From: Fidelibacterota bacterium
Lineage (GTDB): Bacteria > Marinisomatota > Marinisomatia > Marinisomatales > TCS55
NCBI GenBank assembly: GCA_002717765.1
Contig: PBCB01000027.1
Span: forward strand, 1-23,055
Direction of reading: 5' to 3'
DNA: 23,055 nucleotides
The notes beneath the pieces were generated by a model. The model made no database searches. It had not been told where the DNA came from and saw only the letters and a program-made list of their open reading frames with translations. Made by a program: the position numbers and the translations under genes. Positions 15,242 to 22,084 of this stretch are shown here, piece after piece (within the stretch, counting starts at the first letter, position 1; the number at the start of each line of letters is the position of its first letter).

Positions 15242-16267
15242 TTATTCCATTTCGGAGGAATATTTACCTTGTGTAGCAAGACTGTTTAATTCAGCGCGTT
15301 TCATTAGCGCAGATTGTGCTGATGAAACATTATCATCGGAACCTTGCCATGTCTTTATTGCGGGCTGCTGAAGAGCACGTCCATAAGAGAATGATAAGTG
15401 CCACGGTTTATTATCGCCTAATAGTTGATTCATGGAATTTAAATGCGCAGTTGCATCTTCATCAGATTGTCCGCCAGATAAAAATGCAATCCCAGGAACA
15501 GCAGCAGGTACACTTCTTAGAAAACACTGCACGGTTGCTGATGCAACTTCATCAACGCTGGCCCGTTCTTTTGCATCGTAACCTGATAAAACCATATTGG
15601 GTTTTAATATCATTTCTTCATACTGTACACCTTGCGAATACAATTCAGTAAATACGGTGTGTAATACCTCTTCAGTCACTACAAAACTATCTTCAATATC
15701 GTGATCGCCATCCATTAAAATTTCTGGCTCAACAATTGGAACAATATCATTGGATTGGCATAATGCTGCATATCTTGCCAAGGCATGCGCATTTGCTTTG
15801 ATGCAATAATCGCTAGGGTTCAATTCAGTGATATTAATTACTGCTCTCCATTTTGCAAACCGTGCTCCTAATTTTCTATATTCGGCCAACCTTTCATCAA
15901 GCCCATCAAGACCAAGGGTAATTTTTTCATCTTCAGAGCCAGATAAATTATGTGCACCAGCATCAACCTTTATACCAGGGACAACACCTTTAGAGCTTAA
16001 ATATTCAGGATAAGGTACCTTATCTTTCAAAGAGGATTGATGAAATGTTTCATCGTACATAATTACACCACTTATAAATTTTTCTAATCCATCTGCTGAA
16101 AAAAGTAAATCTCTATAGGCGTTTCTTGTCTGTTCTGTGCTCTCAGTATTGATTTGATCTAATCTTTTTCCGATAGTTCCGGTACTCTCATCTGCTGCTA
16201 GTATTCCTTTTCCAGGAGCTACCATCGCTTCGGCAACCTCATTCATATTATTTAAATTCAGGCTCAT
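15242..16267 (-). CDS. Class I fructose-bisphosphate aldolase
   Basis: A 341-residue Schiff-base aldolase of the animal/plant-type class I family, splitting fructose 1,6-bisphosphate into dihydroxyacetone phosphate and glyceraldehyde 3-phosphate. Active-site residues are in place with a constant offset of seven from the rabbit enzyme: D26 (GILAADESTG), K139 (FAKWR), E180/E182 (VPIVEPEIL) and Schiff-base K222 (MILKPNMVLSG). The start has an AGGA eight bases upstream of the ATG. The C-terminus (KYSSEME) lacks the usual C-terminal Tyr of animal enzymes. It follows PPi-phosphofructokinase by 15 bases, so the operon supplies consecutive steps. Cytoplasmic. Confidence 0.93.
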   Translation of the reverse strand: MSLNLNNMNEVAEAMVAPGKGILAADESTGTIGKRLDQINTESTEQTRNAYRDLLFSADGLEKFISGVIMYDETFHQSSLKDKVPYPEYLSSKGVVPGIKVDAGAHNLSGSEDEKITLGLDGLDERLAEYRKLGARFAKWRAVINITELNPSDYCIKANAHALARYAALCQSNDIVPIVEPEILMDGDHDIEDSFVVTEEVLHTVFTELYSQGVQYEEMILKPNMVLSGYDAKERASVDEVASATVQCFLRSVPAAVPGIAFLSGGQSDEDATAHLNSMNQLLGDNKPWHLSFSYGRALQQPAIKTWQGSDDNVSSAQSALMKRAELNSLATQGKYSSEME

Positions 16268-16282
16268 ATTAGATATCCTATT

Positions 16283-17476
16283 TTATTCTTGTTGACCAAT
16301 TTCAGTAAGCAATGAACTAAACCATTCCTGGTTTATATCAAATGGCTTACCACCTTTGATTCTTTTAAAATCAATTAAACTCATTTGTTTATTATTATCA
16401 TCATCGAGCCCGACCACTCCGTTTTGACCTTTGAAGGCATTTTCTGCAGCAAACATACAAGATGATTTAATTAGCTGTAAATCGTTTTCATTGGGAGCTG
16501 CGCTCCTAGCGAAGTATCCACTCTTTTGAACCAATGTTTTATCCGCGGATAGCTTATCTGTGAACTGTTTTGCAAACCACTGCCCAGGATTCAAAGAGTC
16601 CAAAGCAACATGGCCAAATGCATCCCGCTCTACTTTCTTTCCTTCAGATTCCAATTCATTAATGATGGTATCGGTTCCAGCGCCTTCACTTAAAAAGATA
16701 TTTACAGAATCTTTTTCATCCATTTTTTTTATTAAGCGTTCACATTCTGCATTGAAATCAATTGGCATTTCCGGTACATAGACCGCATCAATATCCCAAC
16801 GTGCGCAATCGATCAAAATCTCTGGTAAGAATTCTCTTTTGCTTAATCTATCACGATACTCTTTTGCAGTATAAGCTGTTAACCACCCGCAATCTCTCCC
16901 CATGATTTCATGGATAATTAGTTGCCGGGAGCTCGTAGTGTTCTCATTGGAAATATTCTCAAAGAAAATGGCTCCTTGTTCGGCTGCCGTAAAAGCACCC
17001 AAAGTTTGAGCAATCGGGAAGACGTCATTATCAACCGTCTTAGGAAGTCCTACTACTGTTAATTCGTAATTATTTTTCTTTAGATAAAAAGATAGTTCAG
17101 CAGCCATTGTATTGGTATCGTCACCACCAATAGTATGAAGGATGTCAACCTTATCTTTGATCAGCTGCTGGGCCGCAACTTCAAGAGGGTTATCCCCTTC
17201 GTTTATATATCCTTTTTCAATACAGTTTTCAATATTGGTCAGCTTGACGCGACTATTACCAATAGGGCTACCACCATATGAATTAAGTATATTGGAATTG
17301 CTCTTTACTGATTCTGGTATTCTTATGCTTTGACCGGTTAGCAGGCCTTTATATCCATTTAGATATCCTACCAGTTCAGCATCAGGGGCTAATGAATTGT
17401 AGGATTCAATTAGTCCGCCAATAGAAGCAGAAAGGCACGGTGCAATACCGCCAGCAGTTAGAAAGGCAATTTTCAT
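16283..17476 (-). CDS. pfp: Pyrophosphate-dependent 6-phosphofructokinase
   Basis: A 397-residue phosphofructokinase that makes fructose 1,6-bisphosphate from fructose 6-phosphate. PPi rather than ATP as donor is indicated by two residues: GGDDTN (117-122), with Asp in place of the ATP-type Gly, and LPKTVDND (144-151), with Lys146 in place of the Gly of the ATP enzymes' PGTIDND. The catalytic Asp is D149, and substrate binding includes MGRDCGW (193-199). Such enzymes are near equilibrium and reversible, so the same operon could serve glycolysis and gluconeogenesis. It is 22 bases downstream of GAPDH and 15 upstream of class I aldolase. The length is near that of the short PPi-PFK group. Donor choice is inferred from residues. 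Confidence 0.9.
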   Translation of the reverse strand: MKIAFLTAGGIAPCLSASIGGLIESYNSLAPDAELVGYLNGYKGLLTGQSIRIPESVKSNSNILNSYGGSPIGNSRVKLTNIENCIEKGYINEGDNPLEVAAQQLIKDKVDILHTIGGDDTNTMAAELSFYLKKNNYELTVVGLPKTVDNDVFPIAQTLGAFTAAEQGAIFFENISNENTTSSRQLIIHEIMGRDCGWLTAYTAKEYRDRLSKREFLPEILIDCARWDIDAVYVPEMPIDFNAECERLIKKMDEKDSVNIFLSEGAGTDTIINELESEGKKVERDAFGHVALDSLNPGQWFAKQFTDKLSADKTLVQKSGYFARSAAPNENDLQLIKSSCMFAAENAFKGQNGVVGLDDDNNKQMSLIDFKRIKGGKPFDINQEWFSSLLTEIGQQE

Positions 17477-17498
17477 AATCTAAATCTTATGCTAAAAA

Positions 17499-18500
17499 TT
17501 AATTAAACTTTTCTAATATATTGACTAAATCTACAACACGATTTGAGTATCCCCATTCATTATCATACCAATTAACAGTTTTTACGAAAGTACCATCAAT
17601 AACTTTCGTGAATGGTGCATCGAATATTGATGAGTGAGGATTGCCAATAATGTCTGTTGATACAACTGGTAATGTAGAATATTCAACTACCGATTTCATT
17701 TCAGGGTCACTTGCAGATTGTTTAACCGTTTCATTTATTTCATCGATGGTTACATTTTTTTCTAAATGAAAAACGCTATCTACAACAGAGCCATCAGGAA
17801 CTGGAACACGCATGGCTATCCCATCAAGCTTACCATTCAACTCAGGTAATACTTTACCTACCGCCCGAGCTGCTCCGGTAGTTGTGGGAATAATATTTTC
17901 AGCAGCAGCGCGACTTCTCCTCCAATCTGAATGAGGTACATCCGCTAGGCGTTGATCGTTAGTGTATGCATGAATGGTATTGATGACCCCATACTTAATA
18001 CGAAAATTATCGTTTAATATCTTGGCCATGGGAGCTAGGCAATTGGTGGTACAACTTGCATTGGAAACAATTTTATGATCATTGGTTAGTCCATTATCGT
18101 TTACACCAATTACAACAGTATAATCAATTTCATCTTTAGCTGGAACAGTTAAGATGACCTTTTGTGCACCTGCGTTTAGATGCCCTTCTAATTGACTTTT
18201 TGTTCTAAATATTCCAGTAGACTCAATAACTACATCAACATCCATCTCTTTCCAGGGTAATTGACTGGGCTCTTTTTCAGCTAGCATAATAACCGTGTTA
18301 TGTGATGTGCTTAATACATCACCTTTAATTTCTACTAAATCTTTAAAAGGTCCCATCACTGTATCGTATTTCAGTAGATATGCCATAGCATCATTATCTG
18401 CAATATCATTGATCGCTACAACATCTATATTTTCTCGTTCATTTAGAATTCTGAACACAGAGCGTCCTATGCGTCCAAAGCCATTAATAGCGACGCGCAT
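17499..18500 (-). CDS. gap: Glyceraldehyde-3-phosphate dehydrogenase (type I)
   Basis: A 333-residue phosphorylating, NAD-type GAPDH that interconverts glyceraldehyde 3-phosphate and 1,3-bisphosphoglycerate. INGFGRIGR (5-13) binds the dinucleotide and D32 in VAINDIAD favours NAD over NADP. Catalytic Cys150 lies in SNASCTTNCLAP and His177 in TIHAYTNDQ. The phosphate sites are intact (T208-G209-A210 and R231). The ATG is preceded by GGGAG, which lies within the last codons of the upstream fused GAPDH-like gene; only one base separates that gene's TGA from this ATG. This is the catalytic copy of two tandem GAPDH genes. It is followed by PPi-PFK 22 bases on. Confidence 0.95.
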   Translation of the reverse strand: MRVAINGFGRIGRSVFRILNERENIDVVAINDIADNDAMAYLLKYDTVMGPFKDLVEIKGDVLSTSHNTVIMLAEKEPSQLPWKEMDVDVVIESTGIFRTKSQLEGHLNAGAQKVILTVPAKDEIDYTVVIGVNDNGLTNDHKIVSNASCTTNCLAPMAKILNDNFRIKYGVINTIHAYTNDQRLADVPHSDWRRSRAAAENIIPTTTGAARAVGKVLPELNGKLDGIAMRVPVPDGSVVDSVFHLEKNVTIDEINETVKQSASDPEMKSVVEYSTLPVVSTDIIGNPHSSIFDAPFTKVIDGTFVKTVNWYDNEWGYSNRVVDLVNILEKFN

Positions 18501-18501
18501 C

Positions 18502-19764
18502 TCAGCTCCCTTCCAATCGAGAGTAGGACTCAGCTACTTCAAGGATTCGAGATGCGAATCCCCATCCATTGTCAAACCAGGCAACGGTTTTTAATAGTTT
18601 GTTTGATGCGATCATTGTGGCTTTGCTATCAAAGAGCATGGTTTCGCCTCCGCCTATCGCATCACTAGAAACGATAGGGTCCTCTGTAAATCGTATAAGG
18701 CCACTTAAATTATTTGCGCTAGCATCCTGAAAACTTTTATTTACCTCCTCTACAGATGGCATCGTTTTCATTTCGGTAGTTAAATCAATACATGATCCAT
18801 TAGCAACAGGAACATTCATGGCAATCCCTGAAATTTTATTTTTAAATTTTGGCATCAATTGTGATACATATTCTGGGGCCCAGGTTTCATTTGGGATAAT
18901 ATTTTCTACAGCAGACCGACTACGCCTTAAATCTGACCTGACAGCATCTGCAAGAGGCTGGTCTGATGTATATGCATGAACAGTTGTCATCATCGCACGC
19001 TCAACACCAAATGCCTCATCTAAAACTTTCATCATCAAAGCGAGGACTTGGGTTGTTGATGAAGTTGTTGAAATAATTTTATCGCTAGATTGAATATCAT
19101 CTTGATTAACACCTTGAATCACTATCCTATCAATATCATTGATAGGAGGCTTTGAAACCAATACGCGTTTAGCTCCGGAATCTATATGCATCTGTAATTC
19201 TTCTTTCTTACGGTAAGCGCCCGTGGAATCAATTACGATATCAATATCAAATGCATCCCAAGGTATACTGCCAGGAGCAGCACCGGGAAGCAACCTTGTA
19301 GTCTTATTATTATATATAATATCTTTTCCTTTAAGAGTAATATCTTCTTGCATTGCACCATGAATAGAGTCACGCATCAATAGGTAGTGCATAGCCTCCA
19401 CATTTCCAAGATCGCTGATTGCAACAAATTCAAAGCGCGGGTCATTATATCCGATTCGAAAAATATTTCTACCAATGCGGCCAAAGCCAAAAAGGCCTAT
19501 TCTTATTCTTTCAATTTTATTCTTATCTAATTGAAATTGAGCATCTTCATCATTAGGGCTTCCCCCATCCTTTGAATTAGAATGCGTCAACTTATAACCA
19601 CAAACTTTTGCCATAATCTCTAAAGTTTTAGCTTTAACATTTTGACCGCTATTTTTGCGATTATTACCAAATGTTGCTCGCGTGATACCTGTTTGCTTTT
19701 CCCATTCGTAATCCGTCCATGGGTATTTGCTTAACAGGTAAATAAAAGTATCTGAACGATTCAT
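18502..19764 (-). CDS. HTH-like domain fused to a catalytically dead GAPDH (putative glycolytic regulator)
   Basis: A 420-residue protein. Residues 1-60 look like an XRE-type helix-turn-helix domain: WEKQTGITRATFGNNRKNSG (21-40), then KAKTLEIMAKVCGYKL. A polar linker (about 61-84) leads to a complete GAPDH domain (RIRIGLFGFGRIGRNIFRI, 87-105). NAD-binding features remain (GFGRIGR, D118) and so does catalytic His263, but the catalytic Cys is Ser236 in ISTTSSTTQV, the next conserved Asn is Gln239, the phosphate-site Gly is Trp295 (PNETWAP) and the phosphate-binding Arg is Asn317. It cannot be a normal GAPDH; sensing NAD(H) or a glycolytic intermediate and controlling its own operon is the inferred role. 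ATG at 19764, no clear Shine-Dalgarno, 43 bp from a large palindrome. It is not an erythrose-4-phosphate dehydrogenase, which keeps the Cys. Confidence 0.85.
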   Translation of the reverse strand: MNRSDTFIYLLSKYPWTDYEWEKQTGITRATFGNNRKNSGQNVKAKTLEIMAKVCGYKLTHSNSKDGGSPNDEDAQFQLDKNKIERIRIGLFGFGRIGRNIFRIGYNDPRFEFVAISDLGNVEAMHYLLMRDSIHGAMQEDITLKGKDIIYNNKTTRLLPGAAPGSIPWDAFDIDIVIDSTGAYRKKEELQMHIDSGAKRVLVSKPPINDIDRIVIQGVNQDDIQSSDKIISTTSSTTQVLALMMKVLDEAFGVERAMMTTVHAYTSDQPLADAVRSDLRRSRSAVENIIPNETWAPEYVSQLMPKFKNKISGIAMNVPVANGSCIDLTTEMKTMPSVEEVNKSFQDASANNLSGLIRFTEDPIVSSDAIGGGETMLFDSKATMIASNKLLKTVAWFDNGWGFASRILEVAESYSRLEGS

Positions 19765-19798
19765 AATTATCTAATATTTATTAATTAATTTATGGTTA

Positions 19799-19825
19799 AT
19801 TATAAGTATATTAAACTATATTATA
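19799..19825 (-). promoter_or_regulatory. Candidate -10 boxes for the glycolytic operon
   Basis: Two TATAAT hexamers are present on the minus strand, at 19804-19799 and at 19825-19820 (the second inside the palindrome). Either would give a short leader before the ATG at 19764. No matching TTGACA-like -35 box is evident and the region is extremely AT-rich, so the exact promoter is uncertain. Confidence 0.3.
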
Positions 19826-19865
19826 CTATATATATTTATATTTATAGTATAATATAGTTTAATAT
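19808..19865. repeat. 58-bp near-perfect palindrome upstream of the HTH-GAPDH gene
   Basis: Perfect 21-bp inverted arms (19808-19828 and 19845-19865) flank a 16-bp centre that itself pairs, so all 58 bases form one palindrome with T:T mismatches only at 19831/19842 and at the centre (19836/19837). It is almost pure A+T, with one C and one G. Each strand carries a TATAAT in it. It lies 43 bp upstream of the regulator-like first gene of the glycolytic operon, so an operator for that protein is the favoured reading. A cruciform, a weak AU-rich terminator for the cysteine dioxygenase transcript, or a mobile-element remnant are alternatives. Confidence 0.8.
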
Positions 19866-19897
19866 TTAAATGGGTAGGTAGTAGTAATGCTTATCAT
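19859..19897 (-). CDS. Possible 12-residue leader peptide upstream of the glycolytic operon
   Basis: A short reading frame, MISITTTYPFKY, starts at ATG 19897-19895, seven bases after AGGAG (19909-19905), and ends with TAA at 19861-19859, just inside the large palindrome. The spacing of the ribosome site is ideal. The three consecutive Thr codons recall attenuator leaders, but no threonine gene follows. The ribosome site lies in a hairpin loop and the ATG in its stem. It would be transcribed only by read-through from the cysteine dioxygenase gene or from an unseen promoter. It may be chance. Confidence 0.25.
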   Translation of the reverse strand: MISITTTYPFKY

Positions 19898-19934
19898 TCA
19901 CTCTCTCCTGCTTGAATGAATTACCTGCCCATTT
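19868..19934. ncRNA. Nested hairpin element, possibly a small RNA or leader structure
   Basis: An outer stem pairs 19868-19880 with 19922-19934 (13 bp; one G-U pair if read from the plus strand, one C:A mismatch if read from the minus strand). Inside it, TCATTCA (19894-19900) pairs with TGAATGA (19913-19919) around a 12-base loop. On the plus strand the outer stem is followed by a T-rich run (19932-19945), like an intrinsic terminator. With a TATAAT at 19848-19853 it could make an RNA of about 75-80 bases. On the minus strand the same element would be the leader of the glycolytic operon or the 3' end of the cysteine dioxygenase transcript. The strand of use is undecided. Confidence 0.4.
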
Positions 19935-19956
19935 TTCTATTTGTTTCTCAAATATA

Positions 19957-20475
19957 TTAACAAGGCTCTTTGTACATGGAATCATAAACTAAATCTTTAC
20001 GATAAATTGATCCTGTTTCTATATCATAGACATCACACTCATTATACGGCTTCGCATAGATATGAAAGGTAATAGAGTCTTCATCGTAAATATTTTCAAC
20101 GGAGTGTACATCCGCTGGTCCATCTAAGAACCCAACCTCCCCTTTTAGCGATTCGATTCTTGTCAAAGTAAGTGGGTCGGTAGATATCAAATTATAGTTA
20201 GTAAATTGTAGAGCACCTCTTTCTACTCGCATGAAACATTTTTCCCCTTCATGGCCATGAATGGGCGCTTTTTGTCCCGATTTCCAGCACATCAAAAGCA
20301 GTTCAAAATTATCATCCTTATAGACTAAATGGCGGGTATACTTTTTATCGCTAAACTTGACATAGTCTTCAATTTCATTATAAGGTAGTTGAGAATTTTC
20401 AAGCAATTGATAGACCTTCTCATTGGGAAAATTATTGATTGATAATTCTTTAAGTTTTTCTATTAACGCATCCAT
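19957..20475 (-). CDS. cdo: Cysteine dioxygenase (type I)
   Basis: A 172-residue cupin iron enzyme that oxidises the thiol of cysteine to cysteine sulfinate with O2. Iron ligands are H73 and H75 in APIHGHEGEKC and H124 in DVHSVEN. R48 in KYTRHLV matches the carboxylate-binding Arg of mammalian enzymes. C80 and Y140 (FHIYAKPY) are at the positions of the Cys-Tyr cross-link seen in eukaryotic CDO; many bacterial enzymes have Gly at the Cys site, so this copy is of the eukaryote-like kind. C147 is also conserved. It lies two bases after the secreted aminopeptidase in a two-gene transcript. 3-Mercaptopropionate dioxygenase is the alternative, but the Arg and Cys favour cysteine. Confidence 0.9.
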   Translation of the reverse strand: MDALIEKLKELSINNFPNEKVYQLLENSQLPYNEIEDYVKFSDKKYTRHLVYKDDNFELLLMCWKSGQKAPIHGHEGEKCFMRVERGALQFTNYNLISTDPLTLTRIESLKGEVGFLDGPADVHSVENIYDEDSITFHIYAKPYNECDVYDIETGSIYRKDLVYDSMYKEPC

Positions 20476-20477
20476 AA

Positions 20478-21923
20478 TTAATAATCCCAGCGCATTGAGT
20501 CAGGCCCTACGCTTTGCAAGATACCCTTTTCTTTAACCAGATCTTCTAGCTCATTAAGTTCTGATGGGAGAAAATCAGTGAAATTCTCATTGCCATCTTC
20601 TGTGATCACAATAGTGTCTTCATAGCGTAAATATAAATTTTCTTCAGGTACCCACATTTGAGGATCAACAGAAAAGACATGGCCCACTTTTAAAGGCCCA
20701 TTGCGGTAAGGTCCATCATCATGTACTGCGAGCCCTACAGGATGAGAAAGAACACCTCCGCCAGTAGCAATCATTTTTTCAGCAGCTTTTCTATAGATGT
20801 TTTTTGAGAATTGATATTTTCTCATAATTGGTTCCATTTTTTCTCTGGCTTCCTTCAAGACTTGATCGGTGGTAATGCCTGGTCTTAGTATGTCCAATAC
20901 CACATTTCTATATTCTAAAATAATTTGAAGTAATTCTCTTTGCCAGGGTTCATAGGTTCCGCTCACGGGCCACATTCTACCAATATCACTAACATAATAT
21001 CTAAAATCTGGAGCATAATCCATTAAGACCAGATCCCCTTTTTTTAATTGGCTGTTATTGCGATAGTAATGACCATTACTGATATTTTTTACTCCTGAAG
21101 CAGTAATCGAACGATAAGCTTCCATCCTAGATCCGTTTATCAGAAAAATATATCTCGCAACGCCATCAAGCTGATATTCCCACACCCCTTCTTCCGTACT
21201 TCGTATTGCCTCAATCATTGCGAGACCAGCTAATTGCGATGCTCTTCGAATCAGGGCAATTTCTTTGGGGCTTTTCACGCTTCTTAAGCTATCAATCGCA
21301 AAGGTTAAATCTTTAATTGCGATTCTTGGGTTACGGTTACGTAAGTGCTCTACTAATTTACTTTCTCTGCTAGAACGCCCATCCCAGTAATCTCTTGCGA
21401 TAGATGCATTAGCAACTTCGAGCTCATAGCGACTTTGACCTTGACCTTCTGCAGGTGAAAACATGGTATAAATAACATTGCCACGCTTCAAATTAGGTGG
21501 AAAATTGTTTTTCATATCATTGGTTGACTTAACCTGATCTACTCCAACAAGCTTCATAATAAGAGCTCCATCGCTAGCGCTAAGGATCTTACCTTCGCTC
21601 TTTTCTAATTTTTTATTGGCTGGAGGCATATACAAGGTGACTTTCTTGTTTCGGCCATCCAAAACAAGATACGCGTGAGGAGTTTCTATTCCAGAAAGAT
21701 AATAAAATGCATTGGTTTGTCTAGGCATGATGTATCCATTAGGCTGTGGAAAGCCTTGTAGAATCGCTATACCATTATCACCAATTTGCTTGAACACCCC
21801 TTCCCAGCGAGTTTTAAACTCATCTGGTGGAAAATCGGTTTGATAATTGTGCTGTCCAAAAATACTTGGAAACACTAAAAGTGTAATTATCAAATACGTT
21901 GATATTATTTTATTTCTATACAA
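20478..21923 (-). CDS. Secreted Xaa-Pro aminopeptidase (M24B family)
   Basis: A 481-residue exported metallopeptidase that removes N-terminal residues preceding proline. The signal peptide (about 1-23, LVFPSIFG) is cut before Gln24. An AMP_N-like domain covers about 30-190, and the pita-bread catalytic domain follows. Metal ligands: D302 and D313 in MDYAPDFRYYVSDIGR, H394 in LSHPVGLAVHD and E435 in LRYEDTIVIT. At the fourth ligand, the usual EPG Glu, there is Asp (FSVDPQMW, D420). The start is TTG at 21923, the only start codon compatible with the signal peptide. A good promoter match (TTGATA, 17 bp, TATTTT) lies just upstream. It leads the two-gene unit with cysteine dioxygenase. Likely role: peptide degradation in the periplasm. 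Confidence 0.88.
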   Translation of the reverse strand: MYRNKIISTYLIITLLVFPSIFGQHNYQTDFPPDEFKTRWEGVFKQIGDNGIAILQGFPQPNGYIMPRQTNAFYYLSGIETPHAYLVLDGRNKKVTLYMPPANKKLEKSEGKILSASDGALIMKLVGVDQVKSTNDMKNNFPPNLKRGNVIYTMFSPAEGQGQSRYELEVANASIARDYWDGRSSRESKLVEHLRNRNPRIAIKDLTFAIDSLRSVKSPKEIALIRRASQLAGLAMIEAIRSTEEGVWEYQLDGVARYIFLINGSRMEAYRSITASGVKNISNGHYYRNNSQLKKGDLVLMDYAPDFRYYVSDIGRMWPVSGTYEPWQRELLQIILEYRNVVLDILRPGITTDQVLKEAREKMEPIMRKYQFSKNIYRKAAEKMIATGGGVLSHPVGLAVHDDGPYRNGPLKVGHVFSVDPQMWVPEENLYLRYEDTIVITEDGNENFTDFLPSELNELEDLVKEKGILQSVGPDSMRWDY

Positions 21924-21949
21924 TATTATCTATTTCTATTTGTCCTAAG

Positions 21950-21978
21950 AAAATACTGTCATTTTTAGCGCTTATCAA
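21950..21978 (-). promoter_or_regulatory. Candidate promoter of the aminopeptidase-dioxygenase unit
   Basis: On the minus strand TTGATA (21978-21973) and TATTTT (21955-21950) are spaced by 17 bases, a good sigma-70-like match. The start of transcription would lie about 20 bases before the TTG start codon. Confidence 0.4.
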
Positions 21979-22007
21979 TAATCGTCTTAAAAATAATAAA
22001 TTGAGTC

Positions 22008-22037
22008 TTGATTTATAGAACAGTTTGCCGTTATGCT
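22008..22037 (+). promoter_or_regulatory. Candidate promoter of the DoxX-oxidoreductase unit
   Basis: TTGATT (22008-22013) and TATGCT (22032-22037) are spaced by 18 bases. They precede the DoxX gene, which also has a strong AGAGGGAG ribosome site at 22071-22078. The divergent gap (21924-22084) shows nothing else that I recognise. Confidence 0.4.
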
Positions 22038-22084
22038 TTATGGTTCTATTTTGGAGCGATTCAATTCAAAAGAGGGAGTGTTAA

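Noticed and set aside
15316..15651. A 111-codon plus-strand frame opposite the aldolase gene.
   Set aside because: Antisense to the active-site region of a clear aldolase; low-complexity His/Leu-rich peptide with no family resemblance.
18295..18594. A 99-codon plus-strand frame spanning the junction of the two GAPDH genes.
   Set aside because: Shadow of two conserved coding regions; no ribosome site and no domain.
18502..19764. The fused GAPDH-like gene as a pseudogene or sequencing error.
   Set aside because: The frame is intact for 420 codons, the fold-defining residues are kept, the changes cluster at catalytic and phosphate sites, and the N-terminal extension is coherent.
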